Notes: generated by a model from the sequence alone, not told the origin. A stretch of DNA of 64,000 nucleotides from Lysinibacillus sp. B2A1 (GCA_002973635.1 CP027224.1:2056501-2120500), one strand, 5' to 3'; shown: positions 18,095-27,706, counted from the first letter of the stretch. Numbers and translations: made by a program.

Positions 18095-18466
18095 TAAAAG
18101 CCTGTTTCATGTTTGAGTTGGGAGCAATCGCTCATGAGGGCGGATTATACAAAAAATTATGGTCTAATTTAAAAAATTGCTGCATGGTTAACGAATTAAA
18201 GGGGATCATTTGATTTTTTTGCCTTTCATAAAGGATAACAATTCGATTTTGTTAAGGTATATACTGCTTATTTCACTAAGGGCTAAAAGGTTCGGGTAGA
18301 ATACATAAGGCGTAGTTACAAGAAAAGTAATAAGGTTGAGGGTAAAGCCCTAATTTCTATTAAATAACAATGAATATCGTAGAAATAACATAGTGTTTGA
18401 AAAATATAAATTTGAAAGCCAAATTCAATCTATGCAGGTCTAATAGATAAAGGGGGGTGAGAGCAA
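18095..18466. other. Intergenic region upstream of the ECF sigma operon
   Basis: About 370 bases with no gene seen. I looked for an autoregulatory ECF promoter (AAC-type -35 with CGT-type -10) and found none that I would defend. Confidence 0.4.
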
Positions 18467-18985
18467 GTGCAGAATATACTTGTGCAACGAGCGAAAAAAG
18501 GTGATGTAGAAGCGTTCGCACAGCTATTTTCACAGTTCGAAATAGATTTATATAAAATGGCCTATGTATACGTGGGCAATGAGGTAGATGCACTGGATGT
18601 TGTGCAGGAGGTAGCTTACCGTAGTTTCAAATACATACATTCTTTGCAGAGTTCCATGCATATAAAAACTTGGCTGATAAGGATTGCTATTAATTGTGCA
18701 ACAGATTTGCTAAAAAAACGGGGGCAATTTCTGCCATATGAAATAGAGGAGCTAGAGAAAGGTGAAGAGCCCCATGAGGAGCTTCCTCAAAAATGGGTGA
18801 TGCAGGATATCATAACAAGGCTTTCAAAAGAAGAAAAAGATGTGATATTACTGCGATTTTACAATGATTATACATTGCCTCAAGTATCGCAGGCCCTGCA
18901 GCTAAAATTAGGAACTACAAAAACGATCTTGTATCGTGCATTAAAGAAACTAAAACAAGCGCTGGAACAGGAGGGACAAGAATGA
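18467..18985 (+). CDS. ECF-type RNA polymerase sigma factor
   Basis: 172 residues. Region 2 (about 10-80) contains YVYVGNEVDALDVVQEVAYRSF and TWLIRIAINCATDLLKK; region 4 (about 110-165) ends with LPQVSQALQLKLGTTKTILYRALKKL, a sigma-70 region 4 helix-turn-helix. GTG start follows AAGGGGGGTGA. It overlaps the next gene by four bases (ATGA), the usual sigma/anti-sigma arrangement. Overall it resembles the SigV/SigY/SigM-like cell-envelope group, but the exact subgroup is not decided. Confidence 0.92.
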   Translation: MQNILVQRAKKGDVEAFAQLFSQFEIDLYKMAYVYVGNEVDALDVVQEVAYRSFKYIHSLQSSMHIKTWLIRIAINCATDLLKKRGQFLPYEIEELEKGEEPHEELPQKWVMQDIITRLSKEEKDVILLRFYNDYTLPQVSQALQLKLGTTKTILYRALKKLKQALEQEGQE

Positions 18986-20091
18986 GCGATTTTAAAAAGC
19001 AGATGGATCACATTGACATTCCTAAATCGTTGCATAAGCGTAGTCTACAAGGAATTGAACAGGCAAGCAAAGAACAGCAAAAAACTCAGCGTTGGCTACC
19101 AAAAATAATAACGATTGCAGTGACTCTTGCCGCAGGAGGCTTTATTGCATTAAGCATAAAACAGGGAGGGACAAATAATCATCAGGCAAGTACATTTTTG
19201 ATTCAAGAACATATTTCTTCCTATGTATATTGGGGAATTGCTATTTTATGCATATCAGTAATATTATTTGTAGCCAGAAGAAAGATTGGCTCAGGATCTG
19301 CTAAAGAAAAAACAATTGGCGTTGCAGCAGTATTGATTTTATTATTTGGAAACAGTGCATTGTTTTTGCAACATCAGTTAGTTAACCCTTTAGTCATTCC
19401 AACATCAATAGAGGTCAATAAAGATGAACAAAATGGTTTTGAGATACGTTATATAACGAATCGTAATGACCATCGTTATGTAAAATTTTTACAAGCGGAT
19501 GATGTGTTCCTACCGATAGCTTATTTTACATCAGAGCAAGACAATCTTATCAATGGATTTTATTATCCTTATGATGCCTATCAAGCGTTACGTTATCAAT
19601 ATATTCGTGATGCATATTTTCAAGCCGATGTATCAGTGATTGAGAAAATTCTTGCAAGTAAGGATGTATATCTTATTTTGAGTGATGACGTAAAAATAAA
19701 GGCTCCTCTCTCTATAAATATTTATCAAAATGACAATCAGGTACCTCATCAAAGCTTTCGTGCTTCTCAAGGTCAAGATGAGCATATGATTTCCTTTACA
19801 CTTGAGCAGGATGCTGTATTTGATGACTTTTATGTTCCTTCCTTATTAGAAAAAAAAGTCATCTTAAAAGAATTTTTAGTTAATAATCAGCGATTTACTT
19901 CGAAAGATTTTCCGATTTCATTGAAAAAAGGGCAGCGTATTGAACTGATTATTCAGTTTAAAGATTCTCCATTTGATATGAATGCTTCAGTAGGTTTAAG
20001 TGGTCCAGATGGTTACTTAACAACAAAAGTATTTTCCAAAGCTTACTTTACTGAAAGAATGGTGAAAAAGGTGCGTGAAATAAATGAATGA
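18982..20091 (+). CDS. Probable membrane-bound anti-sigma factor
   Basis: 369 residues. A charged cytoplasmic N-terminus (MSDFKKQMDHIDIPKSLHKR, then a basic QKTQRW stretch) is followed by hydrophobic segments at about 40-57, 77-95 and 110-130 and a large C-terminal domain (about 140-369), probably outside the membrane. This plan, with the IPKSLHKR-type opening of DUF4179/ECF-associated proteins, and the ATGA overlap with the sigma gene indicate a transmembrane anti-sigma factor. I see no classical zinc-binding HxxxCxxC motif. Function is inferred from context. Confidence 0.7.
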   Translation: MSDFKKQMDHIDIPKSLHKRSLQGIEQASKEQQKTQRWLPKIITIAVTLAAGGFIALSIKQGGTNNHQASTFLIQEHISSYVYWGIAILCISVILFVARRKIGSGSAKEKTIGVAAVLILLFGNSALFLQHQLVNPLVIPTSIEVNKDEQNGFEIRYITNRNDHRYVKFLQADDVFLPIAYFTSEQDNLINGFYYPYDAYQALRYQYIRDAYFQADVSVIEKILASKDVYLILSDDVKIKAPLSINIYQNDNQVPHQSFRASQGQDEHMISFTLEQDAVFDDFYVPSLLEKKVILKEFLVNNQRFTSKDFPISLKKGQRIELIIQFKDSPFDMNASVGLSGPDGYLTTKVFSKAYFTERMVKKVREINE

Positions 20092-20632
20092 GACGAAGGG
20101 TCATGTTAAATTTTTACAGTGGTTTGCCATAGCTTTATTTTTACAATTGCTTTATCTCAATATTTTTAAGTATGTCAATATTTTTCAAGATATATTGGTT
20201 TATGGAGCCTATTTAAAAAGTCTTTCGTATAGCAAAAAAGTTACGCCTATTAAAAAATACATTGTGATAGCCATAGCTTTGGCATTAGTCAGTAATATTT
20301 TTTCCCAGCAGCTATTGTTCTATTGGAGCACTGTTATCATAGCAGGAATAGATTTACTGATTATTATGGAGTTTGGCAAAATATTAGTTTCTTTAGAACA
20401 GCGTTATAATGCTCATGGTCCTACTGCTCGAGTGTTAAAAAAATATATCATAATTGTATTTGCTGTTATTGTGAGTTGGACAATGTTAAGCAATTTGCCA
20501 AGGGACTGGCAGATAGGATTGTTGATGCTAGGGGCATTCCTTCTATTTGCAGTGAATATCCGTTTATTCTTCCATGTTTTATCTTTACGAAAGCATGTAA
20601 AGAAACAATCCTTTGTAGTTACGTATTTGTAA
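20084..20632 (+). CDS. Integral membrane protein, third gene of the ECF sigma operon
   Basis: 182 residues with about five hydrophobic segments (near 10-30, 55-70, 78-96, 118-135 and 142-165) and a basic C-terminus. It starts eight bases inside the preceding gene, so it is translationally coupled to the presumed anti-sigma factor. I do not recognise a family. A role as helper of the anti-sigma factor or as sensor is inferred only from position. Confidence 0.65.
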   Translation: MNETKGHVKFLQWFAIALFLQLLYLNIFKYVNIFQDILVYGAYLKSLSYSKKVTPIKKYIVIAIALALVSNIFSQQLLFYWSTVIIAGIDLLIIMEFGKILVSLEQRYNAHGPTARVLKKYIIIVFAVIVSWTMLSNLPRDWQIGLLMLGAFLLFAVNIRLFFHVLSLRKHVKKQSFVVTYL

Positions 20633-20693
20633 AAATGACTGACCATTCATTTTGTGTTACACTCTTTTTACAGAGAGCAAAGGGGGAAAATGG

Positions 20694-21524
20694 ATGTTTA
20701 AACGAGAGAAAAGTATAGAAATTCAACAGAATCAGGATGTGCAATGTGCGCATGGTAAAGTAGCAGTACAGGGCATTGGCATGAGTGTTTATAGTTTTTT
20801 TGTGGATGGTTTACTTATTGATGCGGGCTCGTACTCACTAACACAAGAGTTTCAATCCTTTTTTTCAGAGATACCGATTGAGCAATTGGCATTGACACAT
20901 TCTCATGAGGATCATGCAGGAAATGCTGCGTGGATTCAGCAGCATAAGAAGGCCCCTATTTTTGTTCATCGTGATTCTGTGCAAATTTGTGCCGAGGATG
21001 GAGAGTATCCACTTTATCGTCATGCCTTATGGGGAGAGCGACCTGCGTTTGTGGCTCAACCACTAGGTGAATCCTTACAATCAAGATCAGCAACATGGGA
21101 TGTCATTGAAACACCTGGACATACAACCGATCATGTATCGTTTTATAATCGAGAAACCGGCGCCATGTTCACAGGTGATTTATTTATACAGACAAAAACC
21201 AAGGTGGTCCTTGATGAAGAAAATATTGTACATACCTTGGCATCTTTAAAGAAGCTATTAAACTATGATTTCGATGCAGTATATTGCTGTCATGCTGGCT
21301 ATATTGCAGATGGTCGATCAAAAATTCTAGACAAAATTGCTTATTTAGAGGATATGGAGGATGCTGTTAAGCAGCTATTTCATCAAGGTTATACAGTTAA
21401 AGAAATCACTAAAACAATCTTCCCTCGCGAATATCCGATTACAAAAGTATCAGGGGAGCAATGGTCTTCTCAACATATCATCGCCGCTTTTATACATCAG
21501 TTTAAGCAAGAGTCCTTTAGATGA
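20694..21524 (+). CDS. MBL-fold metallohydrolase
   Basis: 276 residues from the ATG at 20694 (AAAGGGGGAAA upstream); the longer frame start at 20652 has no ribosome site. Metal ligands are visible in order: THSHEDHAGN (HxHxDH), ETPGHTTDH, FTGDLF and CCHAGY. This is the two-metal metallo-beta-lactamase fold with a glyoxalase II-like arrangement; the substrate cannot be named. It is apparently monocistronic and ends at the edge of the large repeat array. Confidence 0.88.
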   Translation: MFKREKSIEIQQNQDVQCAHGKVAVQGIGMSVYSFFVDGLLIDAGSYSLTQEFQSFFSEIPIEQLALTHSHEDHAGNAAWIQQHKKAPIFVHRDSVQICAEDGEYPLYRHALWGERPAFVAQPLGESLQSRSATWDVIETPGHTTDHVSFYNRETGAMFTGDLFIQTKTKVVLDEENIVHTLASLKKLLNYDFDAVYCCHAGYIADGRSKILDKIAYLEDMEDAVKQLFHQGYTVKEITKTIFPREYPITKVSGEQWSSQHIIAAFIHQFKQESFR

Positions 21525-21538
21525 GGGCTCTTTTTTTG
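21510..21538 (+). terminator. Terminator overlapping the MBL gene end
   Basis: GAGTCCT pairs with AGGGCTC (one wobble) around TTAGATG, followed by T7; the stop codon TGA lies in the hairpin. Confidence 0.65.
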
Positions 21539-21593
21539 TTTGATTCTTCAGAGAACCAGATGTCCTAAAATTGAGTAGGTTTAAGAGTGAACT

Positions 21594-22336
21594 GCTCAGG
21601 TGACGCCAAAAAGCGCTCGGTTCCAAGAAAGAATCGCTCAGGTGACGCCAAAAAGTGCTCGGGTACAAGGAAGAATCGCTCAGGTATAGCTGAAAAACGC
21701 TCGGTTCCAAGAAAGAATCGCTCAGGTGACGCCAAAAGTGCTCGGTTCCAAGAAAGAACCGCTCAGGTGACGCCAAAAAGTGCTCGGGTACAAGGAAGAA
21801 TCGCTCAGGTATAGCTGAAAAACGCTCGGTTCCAAGAAAGAATCGCTCAGGTGACGCCAAAAGTGCTCGGTTCCAAGAAAGAACCGCTCAGGTGACGCCA
21901 AAAGTGCTCGGTTCCAAGAAAGAACCGCTCAGGTGACGCCAAAAGCGCTCGGTTCCAAGAAAGAATCGCTCAGGTGACGCCAAAAAGTGCTCGGGTACAA
22001 GGAAGAATCGCTCAGGTATAGCTGAAAAACGCTCGGTTCCAAGAAAGAATCGCTCAGGTGACGCCAAAAGTGCTCGGGTCCAAGAGAGAATCGCTCAGGT
22101 GACGCCAAAAGTGCTCGGGTCCAAGAAAGAACCGCTCAGGTGACACCAAAAAGTACTCGGGTCCAAGAAAGAACCGCTCAGGTGACGCCAAAAAGTGCTC
22201 GGTTCCAAGAAAGAATCGCTCAGGTGACGCCAAAAAGTGCTCGGGCTCAAGAAAGAACCGCTCAGGTATCCTCAAAACGCTCAGCTACAAGAGATAGCTG
22301 CTCTTATCCTCATAAAAGCCGCTCAAATCCATGCCA
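21594..22336. repeat. Tandem array of about 18 units of 41-42 bp
   Basis: Units start at 21594, 21636, 21678, 21720, 21761, 21803, 21845, 21886, 21927, 21968, 22010, 22052, 22093, 22134, 22176, 22218, 22260 and 22300. Each unit is a pair of similar half-units: GCTCAGGTGACGCCAAAA(A)GY and GCTCGGKTMCAAGAAAGAAYC. Some units replace GTGACGCC by GTATAGCTG. Units 2-3-4, 5-6-7 and 10-11-12 share a higher-order pattern of about 125 bp. The last two units are diverged. An A4/A5 tract varies by one base, shifting reading frames, so the array is not coding. No spacers, hence not CRISPR. Confidence 0.93.
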
Positions 22337-22732
22337 GGTGCCTGTATTTTTAGCAGAATACTTAAAAAAGAATAATAAATAAGTTTGTGAAAAAATGTGG
22401 AGAAAATGTGACAAAACTAGATTTTGCAATGGATGCGCTTACATAAGTTTGTGAAAAATTTCTCATTTACATAAGAAAAATACTATGTGAAAAGTTGAAC
22501 AGGTTTAATCGCGGTATAGGTACATTTATTAAGAAGTAACCTTGCGCATTAATTATGTTGAAATAATTGATTGTGAAATAATTAACAAGATGAAAAATTG
22601 TGATAAATGATAGGAAATGTTGCTCTTTCAAAGAAATTTTTAAATTGACAGAAAATTTCGTTGACTATATTTTCACAAAGTATTATGATTCTGAAATACA
22701 ATAAAAAATCACAGAGAAAAGGTTGGGATAGA
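22337..22732 (+). promoter_or_regulatory. Malic enzyme upstream region with two Rex-like boxes and promoter
   Basis: TTGTGAAATAATTAACAA (22571-22588) matches the Rex consensus TTGTGAAnnnnTTCACAA at all but one defined position; TTGTGAAAAATTTCTCAT (22449-22466) matches with two differences. TTGACA (22645-22650), 17 bases and TATTTT (22668-22673) form a plausible promoter. NADH-sensing control of malic enzyme is inferred. Confidence 0.5.
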
Positions 22733-23935
22733 ATGGATGTTATGAAAAAAGCGTTAGAAATGCATGCACACTATAATGGAAAATTAGAGGTAATTTCAAA
22801 GGTGCCTGTTCAGGATTCCTATGATTTAAGTTTGGCGTATTCTCCAGGAGTTGCTGCCCCATGTATAGAAATTGAGAAAAATCCTTCACTTGTTTACGAC
22901 TATACTATGAAGGGAAATATGGTTGCGATTGTGTCAGATGGTACAGCAGTTTTAGGGTTAGGGGACATTGGTCCAAAGGCGGCATTACCAGTAATGGAAG
23001 GGAAGGCGATTTTATTAAAGCGTTTTGCCAATGTTGATGCTTTTCCAATATGTTTGGATACAAAAAATACGGATGAAATCGTCAGCATTGTGAAGGCGCT
23101 TGCTCCAACATTTGGTGCTGTTAACTTAGAAGATATTTCGGCTCCAAGATGTTTTGAAATTGAGGATCGTCTACGTCAAGAATGTGATATTCCAGTGTTC
23201 CACGATGATCAGCATGGAACAGCAATTGTTGTTGGTGCAGGGATGATTAATGCCAATCGAATTGTAAAGAAAGATGTTGCCACAATGAAGGTTGTTATTA
23301 ACGGTGCAGGTGCAGCGGGCATTGCTATTTTACGTATACTTGTGCAAATGGGCTATAAAAATATTTATATGTGTGATACAAAAGGAATTATTTATGAAGG
23401 GCGCGTTGAAGGAATGAATCCAATTAAGGAAGCTGTTGCTCATTTAACGAATCCTCAAAAAATACACGGTACTTTGGATGATGCGTTGGTAGGAGCTGAT
23501 GTCTTTATTGGTGTATCTGTTGCAAATTTGTTAACAGAGGCTCATATTTCTTCAATGAATGATGATCCTGTGGTATTTGCACTAGCAAATCCAAATCCAG
23601 AAATTACGTATGAAAATGCGAAGGCGTGGGGTGTACGTGTAATGGGAACAGGACGCTCTGATTATCCAAACCAAATTAACAATGTACTTGCTTTCCCTGG
23701 AATTTTCAGAGGGGCATTAGATGTACGTGCAACAGATATTAACGAGGCAATGAAGTTAGCTGCAGTAGAGGCGATTGCATCTCTTGTGAGTGATGAGGAC
23801 TTACATGAAGAATATATTGTCCCAAAATCCTTAGACGAACGTGTCGTTGAAATTGTATCTCGTGCAGTAAGCGGTGCTGCTGTAGAATCCGGCGTATCTG
23901 AGTTATTCCAACAAAATACAGTGCTTACTGTGTAA
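22733..23935 (+). CDS. NAD(P)-dependent malic enzyme
   Basis: 400 residues from the ATG at 22733; the frame extends to a TTG at 22661, but that lies inside the -10 region, so the internal ATG after AAAAGGTTGGG is chosen. Motifs: SLAYSPGVAAPC, VSDGTAVLGLGDIGPKAALPVMEGK, FHDDQHGTAIVVGAG (metal ligands) and the NAD-binding INGAGAAGIA. It oxidatively decarboxylates malate to pyruvate. Length fits the short bacterial form resembling B. subtilis YtsJ. No neighbour shares its operon. Confidence 0.93.
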   Translation: MDVMKKALEMHAHYNGKLEVISKVPVQDSYDLSLAYSPGVAAPCIEIEKNPSLVYDYTMKGNMVAIVSDGTAVLGLGDIGPKAALPVMEGKAILLKRFANVDAFPICLDTKNTDEIVSIVKALAPTFGAVNLEDISAPRCFEIEDRLRQECDIPVFHDDQHGTAIVVGAGMINANRIVKKDVATMKVVINGAGAAGIAILRILVQMGYKNIYMCDTKGIIYEGRVEGMNPIKEAVAHLTNPQKIHGTLDDALVGADVFIGVSVANLLTEAHISSMNDDPVVFALANPNPEITYENAKAWGVRVMGTGRSDYPNQINNVLAFPGIFRGALDVRATDINEAMKLAAVEAIASLVSDEDLHEEYIVPKSLDERVVEIVSRAVSGAAVESGVSELFQQNTVLTV

Positions 23936-23946
23936 CAACTATAGAA

Positions 23947-23987
23947 CAGATGTAGAAAAACAATACGTTTTTCTACATCTGTTTTTT
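23947..23987 (+). terminator. Terminator after malic enzyme
   Basis: CAGATGTAGAAAAAC and GTTTTTCTACATCTG form a long near-perfect stem followed by T6. Confidence 0.9.
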
Positions 23988-24176
23988 GTGGTTGTAGGAT
24001 ATGCGTAGAATTAGCTCGAAAAATGTTGTTATTTGTCTACTGATGTAATAAGATATAATGAGTATTATGTAATGGTTTTACATTTATATTTTAAAAGAAT
24101 AAAGTATTTGTTTATTTTAATTTTTAATAAAATATAGGTCTTTAGTATTTTAAATTAAAGGGGATGGTTTAATCAT

Positions 24177-25925
24177 ATGAAATTATTAATTCAATTCAAA
24201 TCTATTAAAACAAAACTAATTGCTTTCTCTTTACTTCTTTTAATGATTCCTTTGGTTGTTTTAGGCTTTTTTAGCTATCAACAGAGTAAGACGAATCTAG
24301 AAGTAGTTGGGAAAGAAAACTTAAAGAATAGTGTGGAAATGACTATTGCGATGATTGAGCAATTAAATCAAGAGGTACAGGCAGGGAAAATGCCGTTAAC
24401 AGAAGCTCAAGAAAAAGTGAAGGTACTAATTTTAGGTGAAAAAGATGCAGAAGGAAAGCGACCAATAAATAAGAACATCAAACTTGGTGAGAATGGATAC
24501 ATTTTTATTGTTGACCAAGAAGGGAAATCAATTGCCCATCCTAGCATAGAGGGATCAAATGTGTGGGAAGAACAGGATAGTAATGGCGTTAAATATATCC
24601 AAGATGCAATTAAAGTTGGGAATAATGGTGGAGGCTTTGTTACATATGATTGGAAAATGCCCAATTCAGAGACCCTAGAACAGAAAGAGATATATGCGGA
24701 AACGGAACCAAATTGGGGTTGGACGATAAGTGCTAGTACATATTTAATAGAATTTAATAAACCAGCGGATAGTATTTTAAAATTAACATTAGTGGTGATT
24801 AGCATTGCAATTGTTGTTGGGATTTTCGTAATTTGGTTATACGCAAGTAGTATGACTAAGCCGATTAATCGAGTTGCTGAAGCAATGGAACTTTTTGCAG
24901 AAGGGGATCTGTCTCGGGAGTTGATGACAATTAAATCCAAAGATGAGATTGGAAAATTAGCCAATGCCATGAATCAAATGCAATTAAAGTTAAAGGATAT
25001 GATTCACCATATTTATCAAGCTTCAGATATGATTAATCATTCCAGTCAAGAATTGACGCAATCAGCAACAGAGGTAAAAATGGGAACTGAGCAAGTAGCA
25101 ATAACGATGCATGAATTGGCATCTGGTGCTGAGGGACAAGCTCATCATGCTAATGAGCTAACTTCTTTGATGGAACGTTTCACCTCTGATTTGCAAGAAA
25201 CGAATCGACATGGTGGACACATACACCAATCTTCCATTGATGTGTTGGCACTAACTCAAGAGGGTAGTTATTTGATGGCCACTTCTAATAGTCAAATGGT
25301 TAAAATAGATAGTATTGTTCAAAATGCTGTGGAGAGAGTGAAAAATCTAGATGCTCAAGCTCAAGAAATATCAAAATTGGTCGTTGTCATTAAAGATATT
25401 GCGGATCAAACTAATTTATTAGCTTTAAATGCCGCTATTGAAGCAGCGAGAGCTGGTGAGCATGGAAAAGGATTTGCAGTAGTTGCAGACGAGGTTAGAA
25501 AATTGGCAGAACAGGTGGCGTTTTCAGTGAACGACATTACCGGTATTGTCACAAATATTCAACAGGATTTTGATGTTGTAACAGCTTCTTTAGAGGGTGG
25601 CTACCAAGAGGTACAGGCTGGAACAAATCAAATAAAAGCTACAAATGAAACATTTAATACAATCAGTGAATCCATTAATGAAGTAGTAGAAAGTGTTAAA
25701 CTAATTTCAATCAATTTATCGGCCGTGTCAGAAGATGGTCAAAAAATGAATAGCGCTATTCAGGAAATTGCTGCAGTAGCAGAGGAATCTGCGGCTGGTG
25801 TTGAGCAAACAACTGCTACAACAGAGCAAACAAGTAGTTCGATGGAAGAGATGACAGGAAAATCTGAGCAATTATCGGAATTAGCCTTAAAATTGAAGGG
25901 GTTAGTGGCACAATTTAAATTATAA
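24177..25925 (+). CDS. Methyl-accepting chemotaxis protein, Cache type
   Basis: 582 residues. TM1 lies at about 15-32. An extracellular single-Cache-like domain follows (about 40-200, with [18 protein letters not shown] and [10 protein letters not shown]), then TM2 (about 203-223), a HAMP linker ([12 protein letters not shown]) and a cytoplasmic signalling hairpin whose tip reads [32 protein letters not shown]. It senses an extracellular small molecule, probably an organic acid or amino acid by fold analogy, and controls CheA. No C-terminal CheR-binding pentapeptide is seen. AAAGGGGATGG precedes the ATG; monocistronic with its own terminator. Confidence 0.93.
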   Translation: MKLLIQFKSIKTKLIAFSLLLLMIPLVVLGFFSYQQSKTNLEVVGKENLKNSVEMTIAMIEQLNQEVQAGKMPLTEAQEKVKVLILGEKDAEGKRPINKNIKLGENGYIFIVDQEGKSIAHPSIEGSNVWEEQDSNGVKYIQDAIKVGNNGGGFVTYDWKMPNSETLEQKEIYAETEPNWGWTISASTYLIEFNKPADSILKLTLVVISIAIVVGIFVIWLYASSMTKPINRVAEAMELFAEGDLSRELMTIKSKDEIGKLANAMNQMQLKLKDMIHHIYQASDMINHSSQELTQSATEVKMGTEQVAITMHELASGAEGQAHHANELTSLMERFTSDLQETNRHGGHIHQSSIDVLALTQEGSYLMATSNSQMVKIDSIVQNAVERVKNLDAQAQEISKLVVVIKDIADQTNLLALNAAIEAARAGEHGKGFAVVADEVRKLAEQVAFSVNDITGIVTNIQQDFDVVTASLEGGYQEVQAGTNQIKATNETFNTISESINEVVESVKLISINLSAVSEDGQKMNSAIQEIAAVAEESAAGVEQTTATTEQTSSSMEEMTGKSEQLSELALKLKGLVAQFKL

Positions 25926-25931
25926 AATAAA

Positions 25932-25970
25932 AATCTCCCTCTCTAAAGCGTGAGAGGGGAGATTTTTTTT
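25932..25970. terminator. Terminator between MCP and Yip1-like genes
   Basis: AAATCTCCCTCTC pairs with GAGAGGGGAGATTT, followed by T8 on the plus strand; A-run on the other side allows minus-strand use. Confidence 0.85.
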
Positions 25971-26619
25971 ACATCATGCCAATACCTATGATGCCAATCA
26001 TGATGATAAAGAACAGTACGAAGAGAATGACAAATAAAATAATCGAGGGGATAAAGATTGTAAAGAAGGCCATCCAATTTGAGATTTGATGTGCCTCTGC
26101 CACAGCGCCTACACTAATCACGAATGACCAAATGATAACCACAAACGACACTAACATTGTTGGCCAAAAAATCCAAGGAAGTGAGCCTATGAAGTTTGCA
26201 TCCATTAATGACTCAGGTGAAGTGAATAGCCAAACAATATAAAATGGGATAAGAACAATAAACGGTATTGTTGTTAGGCTTAGGCTTCTGAATAAATCAG
26301 AGAATGTACCAGTACCTTTAAAAAGCTTACCAAATAGCCATGCTAAAAGAGCAGAGAATCCTGTGCCAATAATACCTGCAATGGGCGCGAAAATTACACA
26401 TAATAATGCCAGTATCCAAGGAGAAAAGTCTGGAATGAATTCTTGATCAATCAGCCCTGATAGTAACGATCCAATATAACCAATTGAAAGGATCAGAATA
26501 GCATAGCCAGTTGTTTTTTCGTCAATCATGTAGCGGGCTGTTTGTTTTGGATGCAACCAAACAGATAGAAATGGATTAAGTTTTGGCCTTTCTTGTTGTG
26601 TGTCATTATAATGTTCCAT
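25969..26619 (-). CDS. Yip1-domain-like integral membrane protein
   Basis: 216 residues from the ATG at 26619 (GGGGGTAG upstream); the longer frame to 26655 is not needed. The soluble start MEHYNDTQQERPKLNPFLSV and WLHPKQTARYMI are typical of bacterial Yip1/YIF1-domain proteins, followed by about five membrane helices ending in a very hydrophobic tail (FFIIMIGIIGIGMM). Molecular role unknown. Monocistronic on the minus strand. Confidence 0.75.
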   Translation of the reverse strand: MEHYNDTQQERPKLNPFLSVWLHPKQTARYMIDEKTTGYAILILSIGYIGSLLSGLIDQEFIPDFSPWILALLCVIFAPIAGIIGTGFSALLAWLFGKLFKGTGTFSDLFRSLSLTTIPFIVLIPFYIVWLFTSPESLMDANFIGSLPWIFWPTMLVSFVVIIWSFVISVGAVAEAHQISNWMAFFTIFIPSIILFVILFVLFFIIMIGIIGIGMM

Positions 26620-26863
26620 TAAACTACCCCCAAATAAAATAATATTACACTTCATACAAAAGAGAGGGATTGATTCACACCTCTAAGTTAATGCTTGTGA
26701 AATATATGATTCTATACAATATACGGATGGACTAGTGAAAAGTTTCGTCCAATAAAAAAAATTGTTCAGCAGAACGGAAATACCTACTGAACAAATTAAA
26801 ATGTGATAAATAAACGTATGAACATCCATTTCTAAGCAGATTGCAATTTGAAGAAATGAATGA

Positions 26864-27550
26864 TTAGTCAGCTAGCATAATTTTTTCAAGCTCTAACGGC
26901 TCAATATATTGTTCGCCTTTGTAAGCGCGCATATTGCCACCAGAGATTTCATCAATTAATAAAATTTCGTTTGTTTTCGCATCGCGACCAAATTCTAATT
27001 TAATATCGTAAAGTGTTAAGTCTTTTTTAGCGAGTTCAGCAGCAACAAATTTAGAAATTTCAATTGTACGTTGCTTTAAAATAGCATATTCTTCATGTGT
27101 TAACAGGTTTAACATAGCTAAAGCATCTTCAGAAATAGGAGGATCAAGTCGATCGTCATCTTTAATCGTAACTTCTACGAAGGATTCTAGATCTTGTCCT
27201 TCTTGTACGTAAGCGCCATAGCGACGTAAGAAGGAACCAACAGCTTTAAAGCGGCAAATAACTTCTAAACCTTTACCAAAAACCGTAGCAGGCTTTACAG
27301 TCATTGTGGCATCGTCGAAGTTTGCATCTACGTAGTGAGTAGGAACACCCTGTTCGTTTAGTTTTGAGTAGAAATAAGAAGTTAAGCGAAGACCAGCAAG
27401 TCCAGCACCGTCAATTGTTAATCCTACAGTATTGGCACCTGGATCAAATACACCATTTTCCCCAGTTACATCATCTTTGAATTTCAATAAGTAATGACCA
27501 TCTTCTAATTTGAACACATTTTTCGTTTTACCTGTATACAATAATTCCAC
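26864..27550 (-). CDS. purC: SAICAR synthetase, stand-alone copy
   Basis: 228 residues. The family motifs ELLYTGKTKNVF, YLLKFKDDVTGENG, ICRFKAVGSFLRRYG, LYDIKLEFGR and LIDEISGGNMRAY are present. The enzyme joins CAIR and aspartate in purine biosynthesis. In Bacillales purC normally lies inside the purEKBC... operon; here it is alone, so it is probably a second, divergent copy. Its KTKNVF opening and GENGVFDPGAN differ from the usual operonic form. GTG start after GGAGGG. Confidence 0.9.
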   Translation of the reverse strand: MELLYTGKTKNVFKLEDGHYLLKFKDDVTGENGVFDPGANTVGLTIDGAGLAGLRLTSYFYSKLNEQGVPTHYVDANFDDATMTVKPATVFGKGLEVICRFKAVGSFLRRYGAYVQEGQDLESFVEVTIKDDDRLDPPISEDALAMLNLLTHEEYAILKQRTIEISKFVAAELAKKDLTLYDIKLEFGRDAKTNEILLIDEISGGNMRAYKGEQYIEPLELEKIMLAD

Positions 27551-27619
27551 AAAAAACCCTCCAATATTTCATAGTACCTTAATAGTATAACACGAATATT
27601 TTAATATTTTAATATTAAA

Positions 27620-27632
27620 ATTGTTCGTTTTA
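27620..27632 (-). promoter_or_regulatory. Possible PurBox upstream of purC
   Basis: ATTGTTCGTTTTA matches the reverse PurBox consensus AWWGTTCGGWWWT at 11 of 13 positions. The second, inverted box normally required is only poorly matched near 27589-27600, so this is tentative. Confidence 0.25.
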
Positions 27633-27661
27633 GCGCTTTATTTTTATGTTTATTTCACTGT

Positions 27662-27706
27662 TCTTTACTAAAAAATAAGATGATAACGAATGTTCGCTAT
27701 CATCTT
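27662..27706 (-). terminator. Intrinsic terminator of gdhA
   Basis: AAGATGATAACGAA and TTCGCTATCATCTT (27677-27706) pair with a single mismatch around a TG loop; on the minus strand a T-rich run follows. Confidence 0.8.

Noticed and set aside
18055..18466. Autoregulatory ECF promoter upstream of the sigma gene.
   Set aside because: No pair of AAC-type -35 and CGT-type -10 with correct spacing was found.
21594..22336. Array considered as a CRISPR.
   Set aside because: Units follow one another without unique spacers, and no cas genes are present.
21450..22382. Open frames of 73-136 codons on both strands of the repeat array (for example minus 21450-21860, plus 22140-22382).
   Set aside because: They exist only because 42-bp units keep frame for a while; units of 41 bp shift the frame and there is no ribosome site. 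The array is better explained as non-coding repeats.
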